Source: Alphaproteobacteria bacterium HGW-Alphaproteobacteria-4 (GTDB lineage Bacteria > Pseudomonadota > Alphaproteobacteria > Rhodobacterales > Rhodobacteraceae). Taken from it: DNA of 54,809 nucleotides. The translations under genes were made by a program, and so were the position numbers. Of the stretch, positions 49,232 to 54,809 are shown one piece after another; position 1 is the stretch's first letter; each line of letters opens with the position of its first letter. Location: NCBI GenBank assembly GCA_002842855.1, contig PHEE01000017.1:1-54809 (forward strand). Direction: 5' to 3'. The notes under the pieces are model-generated. The model did not search any database. It saw only the letters and a list, made by a program, of their open reading frames with translations, and was not told where the DNA came from.

Positions 49232-51585
49232 CGGTCCCATCCGACACCATCGCGCCCGACGACGTCGCGCCCGACGCCGAAATGATCGCGGTCTATGCCG
49301 ACGTGGTGTTCGGCTACTGCGACGGCTGGGTGCCGGTCCGTGCTCTGGCCGAGAAAGGCGCGGGCGATGGCCCGCCGCATGTGCCCTTCATCGAAGCGGA
49401 CGCCACGCTCGCCGCGAAGCTGGCGCTTCAGGCGGCATGGGCGAGCGACGCCGGCATGGCACTGTTCGTGGCCCCCGGCACAGTCGCGGTTCCCGGCGAC
49501 GCGCGGGCGGAGAGCATCGTCCAGACGCAGGTGGTGCTGGTCGATCTCGACCATGGCGACATCGGCGCGAAGCGCGACCATCTTGTGCAGCACCTCGGTT
49601 GCCCGACACTCGAAGTCGCGTCCGGTGGTGTCACCGCCGAGGGCCAGCGCAAGCTGCACCTCTACTGGCGTCTGACCGAGCCTGCCGAAGGCGACGACAT
49701 CGCCACGGTCTGCCGCGCACGGCACATGATCGCCGCGAAGGTCGGCGGCGACCCTTCCTTTCGGTCCGCACACCAGCCGATCCGCGTGGCGGGATCGATC
49801 CATGCCAAACAAGGTCTTCGGCGGCTGGTGCAGATCCTGAACCACGATCCTCGCGATCGCGACCTTGGCGAGCTGCTCGAGGCAATCATCGCGATGCCGC
49901 CGCTCGAAGGCGAGAACGGGCTCGACTTCAACATGGCCGCCACCGAGCGCGGCAGCGTGACCGAGTTGTTCAGCCGCCAAGTCCGCGAAGGCGGCGTGGA
50001 TGGCACCACCCGGTTCGACGCGCTGTCGCGCGTGATCGGCTACTGGATCCGCCGTGCCCGCGAAGGCCACGTGCCGCGCGAACAGGCGTGGGAGGAAATC
50101 GTGTCCTTCAACACGGCCCGCGTTGCCCCTCCCTGGCCGGAGGCACGGCTGCGCGAAGAAGCCGAACGCCTCTGGAAACGCGACGCCGCACGCAACGGCG
50201 AGATAGATGACGAGGATGACGGTCCCGATGGCGGCGGCCCTGCTGGCGGGGGGCATGATGGGCCGGTGCCGGTTCGCTTCACCGAGGATGCGCTCGCCGC
50301 AACCTTCGCAGCCCGACATGCCGAGACATGGCGCTACGTCGCCGGCTGGGGGCAATGGCTGACCTGGTCGGGCAAGCTCTGGCGGCGCGAGGAGACGCTG
50401 CAGGCCTTCGATCTGGCCCGGATGATCTGTCGTGAGGCGGCGTCCCGTGCCGGGTCTGCGCGACTGAAGGCGAAGCTTTCAAGCGCCGCGACCGTCTCCG
50501 CCGTGGAGCGGCTTGCCCGTTCCGACCGTCGCCACGCAACCACGACCGAGCCGTGGGATCGCGATCCCTGGCTATTGAACACGCCCGGCGGCGTGGTCGA
50601 CCTGCGTTGTGGCGCGTCGCTGCTGCACGACCCCGGCCTCTTCATGACTCGCATCGCCGGGGCATCGGTCGCCGACGCTTGCCCGGTCTGGCTCGGGTTT
50701 CTCGAAACCGTCACTGGCGGGGACGGCGAACTGCAATCCTACCTGCAGCGCATGGCGGGCTACTGCCTGACGGGCGTCACGACCGAGCACGCTCTGTTCT
50801 TTCTTTACGGTACCGGCGCGAACGGGAAATCGGTCTTCGCCAACACCCTGACCGCCATCCTCGGCGACTACGCCACCGTCGCGCCGATGGACATGTTCAT
50901 GGCCACGCAGGGTGATCGCCACCCGACCGACATGGCCGGGCTGCGCGGGGCACGCATCGTCACGTCCATCGAGACCGAACAGGGCAGCCGCTGGGCCGAG
51001 AGCAAGCTGAAGGCGCTGACTGGCGGCGACAAGATCACGGCCCGCTTCATGCGGCAGGATTTCTTCGAGTTCATCCCGCAGTTCAAGCTGCTGATCGTCG
51101 GCAACCACAAGCCTTCCATCCGCAACGTCGACGAGGCGATGAAGCGGCGCCTGCACATGGTGCCGTTCACGGTCACCATCCCTCCCGCGCGGCGCGACAA
51201 GCACCTGGCGGACAGGCTGCTGGCCGAACGCGACGGTATCCTCGCGTGGGCGCTCGAGGGCTGCATCGAATGGCAGCGGACAGGGTTGCGCCCACCGCCC
51301 GCAGTGATGGCCGCCACCGAGGACTACTTCGAGGCCGAGGACGCCATCGGTCGCTGGATCGACGAGCGCTGCTCCGTCGGGTTGCACCTCAGCGCCAGCA
51401 CCTCCGCGATGTTCACCGACTGGAAGGCGTGGGCCGATGCGAACGGCGAGTTTGCAGGCTCGGTCAAACGCTTCTCGGAAGCGCTGATCGTCCGGGGATT
51501 CGAGCGTCACAACACCCGCGCCGCGAAGGGATTCCGGGGCATCGCCCTCGATGACAGCAACTCTGACCTTTTCTCGGGAGAATAG
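49228..51585 (+). CDS. P4-type primase-helicase (RepB-like primase + D5/SF3 helicase)
   Basis: 785 residues from ATG 49228 in an ATGA overlap. The N-terminal third is a RepB-like primase (VVLVDLDHGDIGAKRDHLVQ, KLHLYWRLTEPAEGDD). An acidic, Gly-rich linker lies near 328-345. The C-terminal half has the D5_N region and an SF3 helicase with Walker A GTGANGKSVFANTL (about 527-540) and later MAGLRGARIVTSIETEQGSR and FELLIVGNHKPSI-like sequence. It would recognise the origin, unwind and prime it. The candidate origin lies 24 bases downstream. Confidence 0.92.
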   Translation: MTVPSDTIAPDDVAPDAEMIAVYADVVFGYCDGWVPVRALAEKGAGDGPPHVPFIEADATLAAKLALQAAWASDAGMALFVAPGTVAVPGDARAESIVQTQVVLVDLDHGDIGAKRDHLVQHLGCPTLEVASGGVTAEGQRKLHLYWRLTEPAEGDDIATVCRARHMIAAKVGGDPSFRSAHQPIRVAGSIHAKQGLRRLVQILNHDPRDRDLGELLEAIIAMPPLEGENGLDFNMAATERGSVTELFSRQVREGGVDGTTRFDALSRVIGYWIRRAREGHVPREQAWEEIVSFNTARVAPPWPEARLREEAERLWKRDAARNGEIDDEDDGPDGGGPAGGGHDGPVPVRFTEDALAATFAARHAETWRYVAGWGQWLTWSGKLWRREETLQAFDLARMICREAASRAGSARLKAKLSSAATVSAVERLARSDRRHATTTEPWDRDPWLLNTPGGVVDLRCGASLLHDPGLFMTRIAGASVADACPVWLGFLETVTGGDGELQSYLQRMAGYCLTGVTTEHALFFLYGTGANGKSVFANTLTAILGDYATVAPMDMFMATQGDRHPTDMAGLRGARIVTSIETEQGSRWAESKLKALTGGDKITARFMRQDFFEFIPQFKLLIVGNHKPSIRNVDEAMKRRLHMVPFTVTIPPARRDKHLADRLLAERDGILAWALEGCIEWQRTGLRPPPAVMAATEDYFEAEDAIGRWIDERCSVGLHLSASTSAMFTDWKAWADANGEFAGSVKRFSEALIVRGFERHNTRAAKGFRGIALDDSNSDLFSGE

Positions 51586-51608
51586 GAAAATGCCAATGAA
51601 ATCAGGCT

Positions 51609-51707
51609 GTGTGACGGATGTGACGGATCATACTTATAAGACCGTTACGCGCGCGCATGTGCGCGCCTGTGGAGCGGATAGGGAACCATCCGTCACATCC
51701 GTCACAC
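51609..51707. repeat. 20-bp inverted repeat with tandem 9-mers (candidate origin)
   Basis: The left arm 51609-51628 contains TGTGACGGA twice in tandem; the right arm 51688-51707 is its exact 20-base reverse complement, followed by a third degenerate copy (CCCGTCAC). Between the arms lies AT-containing sequence (CATACTTATAAG) and an alternating GCGCGCATGTGCGCGC palindrome near 51648-51665. It sits between the primase-helicase stop and the resolvase start. Iteron-like repeats plus an AT-rich stretch fit a P4-type replication origin; a cruciform operator is the alternative. Confidence 0.6.
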
Positions 51708-51730
51708 CCGTCACCCACCCCCCGTTTCCG

Positions 51731-52219
51731 ATGCGGGAGGGTGGTGGACTGCTCCGCTGCATCCTCGCGCTCGACCTCGGCACCTCGACCGGCTGGGCGA
51801 TCCGCGGCCATGACGGTCTCATCACCAGCGGCACCGTCTCGCTGCGCCCGGGGCGCTTCGACGGGGGCGGCATGCGCTACCTGCGCTTCACCAACTGGCT
51901 GACCGAGATCGACCGGCTCTCCGGTCCTGTCGCCGCCATCTGGTTCGAGGAAGTCCGCCGCCACGCTGGCACCGACGCGAGCCACATCTACGGCGGGCTC
52001 ATGGCCACGCTGACCGCATGGGCCGAACTGCGGGGCGTGCCCTACGAGGGCGTCCCGGTCGGCACGATCAAGCGCCACGCCGCGGGCAAGGGCAATGCCG
52101 ACAAGGCCGCCATGGTCGCCGCCGTCCGCGCCCGCGGCTTCAGCCCGGCCGACGACAATGAGGCCGACGCCATCGCCATCCTGCTCTGGGCGATCGGGAC
52201 GAACGGGGGTGTCGCATGA
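51731..52219 (+). CDS. RuvC-like Holliday junction resolvase / RNase H fold protein
   Basis: 162 residues from ATG 51731; the frame is open upstream through the repeat, but that part is low-complexity and not family-like. LRCILALDLGTSTGWAI holds the first catalytic Asp; WFEEVRRHAGTDASHIYGGL the middle acidic residue; GFSPADDNEADAIAILLWAI the terminal acidic pair. This is the RuvC fold of phage junction resolvases, clearing branched DNA before packaging. Next gene overlaps by four bases (ATGA). Confidence 0.88.
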   Translation: MREGGGLLRCILALDLGTSTGWAIRGHDGLITSGTVSLRPGRFDGGGMRYLRFTNWLTEIDRLSGPVAAIWFEEVRRHAGTDASHIYGGLMATLTAWAELRGVPYEGVPVGTIKRHAAGKGNADKAAMVAAVRARGFSPADDNEADAIAILLWAIGTNGGVA

Positions 52220-52416
52220 GATGGCATCCCCATGGCTACGGCGGCCGGCGCCGGGATCCCGAGCAGGTCAAGCGCGAGGGTTGGCAGGAACAGGGCGTCC
52301 TCGCGGTCTCCGCCGATGACGACCGCCTCACCTGGCCCGAGCGTGAACTGGTCCGCCAGCTCGGCGAGAAGCTCTACGGCCCGCGCCTTTCCGATAGGGA
52401 GGCGCGCCATGGCTGA
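52216..52416 (+). CDS. Small hypothetical protein
   Basis: 66 residues, ATGA overlap with the resolvase gene and eight-base overlap with the next. WHPHGYGGRRRDPEQVKREG and LTWPERELVRQLGEKLYG are recognisable as a small conserved phage protein of the group, with His/Arg-rich start. No function known. Translational coupling supports its reality. Confidence 0.6.
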   Translation: MRWHPHGYGGRRRDPEQVKREGWQEQGVLAVSADDDRLTWPERELVRQLGEKLYGPRLSDREARHG

Positions 52417-52789
52417 TCGCACCTGGACCGCCGACTGCGTCGCCGATCATTTCGAGGAGGCGTTCCGCACCCTGCGCAAGCTGCCGCCGGTCAAGGCGCA
52501 GGGCTACTTCAACACTTGGCCCGACATCGTGCGGACCAGCCGCGAGATCGCGGCGATGGAGCCGCAGCCGATGCGGGTCTGGCCCTCGGCCGCCGCGATC
52601 ACCCGGCTCGAGCAGACCTTCGACTGGGTGCTCTGGATCGAGGAGGCGGAGCGCAAGCTGGTCTGGTCGCGCGCCGCCCGCGTGCCGTGGAAGCAGATCA
52701 GCGGCGAGATGGGATGCGACCGCACCACCGCATGGCGACGCTGGCAGCTGGCGCTGACCAAGATTGCGGCGCGACTGAATGCGCAGTGA
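52409..52789 (+). CDS. DUF6362 helix-turn-helix protein
   Basis: 126 residues from ATG 52409. DCVADHFEEAFRTLRKLPPV and the C-terminal helix-turn-helix VPWKQISGEMGCDRTTAWRRWQ match DUF6362. The latter part looks like an insert of a DNA-binding motif from sigma region 4 or resolvases. Probably a phage regulator. Last gene of the operon before a non-coding stretch with structured sequence. Confidence 0.78.
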   Translation: MADRTWTADCVADHFEEAFRTLRKLPPVKAQGYFNTWPDIVRTSREIAAMEPQPMRVWPSAAAITRLEQTFDWVLWIEEAERKLVWSRAARVPWKQISGEMGCDRTTAWRRWQLALTKIAARLNAQ

Positions 52790-53206
52790 CTCCAATGTGT
52801 TGCAACACTTTTCCCTTCGACATCTGCAACATGTTCGTGCTATTCTGAAGGCAAGATGGGGAGAGTGCGCTGGAAGGCTCGCTCTCCCCTTTGCGTTGAC
52901 GGGGGCCTTCTGGACCCCGGTATCCAGCGAGGGTCCGGCCGGGGTCCAGCCCACGGCAGTTTCCGGTTCCTTCCTGGCGATATTCGTATGCTGGCGGGCG
53001 AAGCGCGGGACATCGCCAGCGACAGGGCCGGATTTTTGGGAAGCCACCCGGAAGCCGGAGCCTCGCGCGCCCCGCGCAAACACCAATGAACGCTGGCCTT
53101 CCGACCGGACACCCCTGGTAGCCGCTGGACCCCGTGTGGAGTACAGCCCGGCATCCGGAGTCCGGAAACCACCAGCATCCACCCCGACCGAGGAACCTTG
53201 CCCACC
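52790..53206. other. Non-coding stretch with inverted repeats
   Basis: No coding sequence supported on either strand. It contains a TGTTGCAACA palindrome near 52798-52808 and a partial repeat of it, GCAACATGTT, near 52826-52835. GGGGAGAG...CTCTCCCC (52857-52889) is a hairpin followed by only TTT. CTGGACCCCGG (52910-52920) and CCGGGGTCCAG (52939-52949) are a perfect 11-bp inverted repeat. Candidates: promoter/operator of the methyltransferase operon, or a structured RNA. Confidence 0.5.
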
Positions 53207-54583
53207 ATGACGTTGAGCTTCGCCCCGGACGCGATCGAGACGTGGCCGCTGGCCAAGCTCCAGCCCTACGCGAATAACGCAAAGGCGCATGGCGCGGACC
53301 AGGTCGCGAAAATCGCCGCCAGCATGGCCGAGTTCGGCTGGACCGTGCCCTGCCTCGTCGCCGAGGATGGCGAGTTAATCGCGGGTCACGGGCGCGTGCT
53401 GGCCGCGACGCAGCTCGGGCTGACCGAGGCGCCGGTGATCGTGCTGGGGCACCTGACCGAGGCGCAGCGACGCGCCTACCGGATCGCGGACAACAAGCTG
53501 ACGGAACTCGGCACCTGGGACGAGGCGCTGCTATCGGCCGAACTGAACGACCTGCTGGCGGAGGATTTCGACCTGTCGCTGGTCGGCTTCTCCGACGGCG
53601 AGTTGGACAAGCTGCTGGCCTACGTCGCGGAAGACGACGGTGAAGAAGGTGGCGCCGGGGGCTCCGTGCCGCCGGTAACCATCCCCGAACCGCCGCGTAA
53701 CCCGGCCTCGCGCACCGGCGACCTGTGGATCCTCGGCGACCACCGGCTGCTCTGCGGTGACAGCACAAGCCACGACGATGTGCGCCGCCTGATGAATGGC
53801 GAGCGCGCAATCCTGTTCGCCACCGATCCGCCGTATCTCGTCGACTATGACGGCTCGAACCATCCGACCCGCAACAAGGATTGGTCGGCCTCCTATGGCA
53901 CGACCTGGGACGACTCTTCGCAGGGGGCCGAGCTTTACGATGGCTTCATTGCCGCCGCCGTGGCGGAAGCCATCGCCGAGAATGCCGCCTGGTACTGCTG
54001 GCACGCCTCCCGCCGACAGGCGATGCTGGAAGCCTGCTGGGAAAAGGCGGGCGCCTTCGTCCATCAGCAGATCATCTGGGTGAAGGACCGCGGCGTCCTG
54101 ACCCGATCGCATTACCTCTGGAAGCACGAGCCCTGTTTCATGGGATGGCGGCGTCCGAACCGCCCGCCGAAGGTGGCGGAGGAAACGCTGCCTTCGACGT
54201 GGGAGATGCCGTCCTTCGCCAAGGACGAGCGCCCCGACCATCCGACGCCGAAGCCGCTCGACGCGTTTGGCATTCCGATGCGCCAGCACGTCGCGCGCGG
54301 CGGCCTCTGCTACGAGCCGTTCTCGGGCTCGGGCTCGCAGATCATGGCGGGCGAGGCCAATGGCCGTCGCGTCTTCGCGATGGAGATCAGCCCGGCCTAC
54401 GTCGATGTCGCCGTGGAACGCTGGCAGGCCGAGACCGGCCGCGATGCGATCCTCGACGGCGACGGTCGGACCTTTGCGCAGATGAGGACCAAGCGGCTGG
54501 GCGACGATGCCGAGGCCCGGGCCGATACGCCGGACCCGGACGCCGCCCCAGAACCCGCGCGAAAGCGCAAGACCGCCGCGTGA
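53207..54583 (+). CDS. ParB-like / DNA methyltransferase fusion
   Basis: 458 residues from ATG 53207. Residues 1-130 are a ParB-like nuclease domain (PLAKLQPYANNAKAHGADQV, ELIAGHGRVLAATQLGL, RRAYRIADNKLTELGTW). From about 175 follows a methyltransferase of the beta class: ATDPPYLVDYDGSN (motif IV, DPPY) first, then LCYEPFSGSGSQIMAGEA (motif I) near the end. DPPY suggests N6-adenine. It likely modifies phage DNA; the ParB part may bind or guide. One base separates it from the C5 methyltransferase start. Confidence 0.92.
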   Translation: MTLSFAPDAIETWPLAKLQPYANNAKAHGADQVAKIAASMAEFGWTVPCLVAEDGELIAGHGRVLAATQLGLTEAPVIVLGHLTEAQRRAYRIADNKLTELGTWDEALLSAELNDLLAEDFDLSLVGFSDGELDKLLAYVAEDDGEEGGAGGSVPPVTIPEPPRNPASRTGDLWILGDHRLLCGDSTSHDDVRRLMNGERAILFATDPPYLVDYDGSNHPTRNKDWSASYGTTWDDSSQGAELYDGFIAAAVAEAIAENAAWYCWHASRRQAMLEACWEKAGAFVHQQIIWVKDRGVLTRSHYLWKHEPCFMGWRRPNRPPKVAEETLPSTWEMPSFAKDERPDHPTPKPLDAFGIPMRQHVARGGLCYEPFSGSGSQIMAGEANGRRVFAMEISPAYVDVAVERWQAETGRDAILDGDGRTFAQMRTKRLGDDAEARADTPDPDAAPEPARKRKTAA

Positions 54584-54584
54584 C

Positions 54585-54809
54585 ATGCATGACCTGGCTT
54601 TACCTTCCTCCGGAGACGCTTCCGGAGCCGGAGACGCATGCCTCTTCGGCCTCTCTCTCTGCTCCGGCGCGGGCGGGCTCGATCTCGGGCTCGCCATCGC
54701 ACTCCCCGGATATCGTGCTGTGGGCCATGTCGAACGGGAAACCTACGCCGCAGCCACTCTCGTGGCGCGGATGGAAGATGCGTCCCTGGATCAGGCTGTT
54801 GTCTGGGAC
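54585..54809 (+). CDS. C5 cytosine DNA methyltransferase, 5' part (runs off window end)
   Basis: ATG at 54585, one base after the stop of the upstream methyltransferase, so probably translated together with it. A short variable leader is followed by GLSLCSGAGGLDLGLA, the S-adenosylmethionine-binding motif I of C5 methyltransferases. The frame stays open to the end of the window and continues at base 2 through the repeated terminal 97 bases, where motif IV (PCQPF) follows. No stop occurs in the window in this copy. This is the true start of the enzyme whose remainder is at 2-1031. Confidence 0.9.
   Translation, partial: MHDLALPSSGDASGAGDACLFGLSLCSGAGGLDLGLAIALPGYRAVGHVERETYAAATLVARMEDASLDQAVVWD
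54713..54809. repeat. Terminal direct repeat, right copy (circular joint)
   Basis: Exact second copy of bases 1-97. It lies inside the 5' part of the C5 methyltransferase gene, which is completed only by joining the right end of the window to the left. Confidence 0.95.

Noticed and set aside
51551..51730. N-terminal extension of the RuvC-like protein through the inverted repeat
   Set aside because: The extension is repetitive (VTDVTD, SVTSVTPVT) and not family-like; ATG 51731 starts just before the catalytic strand.
52779..53256. Coding sequence in the spacer before the ParB-methyltransferase
   Set aside because: Frames on both strands are open by chance of base composition; peptides lack domains and cross the inverted repeats.
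1..54809. CRISPR arrays, rRNA genes or insertion sequences
   Set aside because: No regularly spaced repeats, no rRNA-like sequence and no intact transposase were seen.

Overview
The window reads as the nearly complete, circularly closed genome of a temperate siphovirus from a GC-rich alphaproteobacterium, most likely a Rhodobacterales host. Evidence for the host group is the high GC and codon bias, a tail module of the gene-transfer-agent type (DUF2460, DUF2163, NlpC/P60, TIM-barrel tail-tip protein), a protease/capsid fusion, and families common in Rhodobacterales prophages (DUF7220, DUF6441, DUF6127, DUF6362, DUF6511, DUF2924). Bases 1-97 are repeated exactly at 54713-54809, so the molecule closes into a circle of about 54,712 bp. 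A C5 DNA methyltransferase gene runs across the joint.

Layout: 0-2.8 kb holds the methyltransferase, a MerR-like protein and small accessory genes. 2.8-11.1 kb is packaging and head (terminase, gpW-like connector, portal, protease-capsid fusion, DUF2190, joining proteins), interrupted by a free-standing HNH endonuclease. 11.1-24.3 kb is the tail, with two antisense insertions (a ChaC gamma-glutamylcyclotransferase and a VapBC toxin-antitoxin pair) and a -1 frameshift site in the tail assembly chaperone. It ends at a strong terminator. 24.3-25.4 kb is lysis (M15 endolysin, nested Rz/Rz1 spanins).

25.5-38.8 kb is non-phage cargo lying where the attachment site would be expected, between lysis and integrase. 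It has three parts. The first is a SulP transporter, universal stress protein and DksA-like operon. The second is an arsenic island: arsR-arsP-MFS facing arsR-acr3-arsC-arsH, beside a broken cation-efflux gene. The third is an AT-richer restriction-modification locus: one PLD-fold nuclease, two methyltransferases with TSPPY motifs and a ribbon-helix-helix regulator, resembling the BfiI arrangement.

38.8-41.3 kb is integration (large serine recombinase, DUF2924). 41.3-45.6 kb is leftward replication/recombination (helicase, AAA ATPase, sigma-like factor). 45.7-48.05 kb is an unrecognised two-gene leftward operon with its own terminator. 48.2-54.6 kb is a rightward replication operon (Cas4-like nuclease, P4-type primase-helicase, a 20-bp inverted repeat that could be an origin, RuvC-like resolvase, ParB-fused methyltransferase) leading into the C5 methyltransferase.

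Two phage genes look damaged. The C5 methyltransferase has a frameshift near 430, and the tail tube gene has a junction near 12,440 where the frame changes and a segment appears missing. Either the phage is defective or these are assembly errors. All calls come from reading the sequence and recalling protein families; no database search was run.
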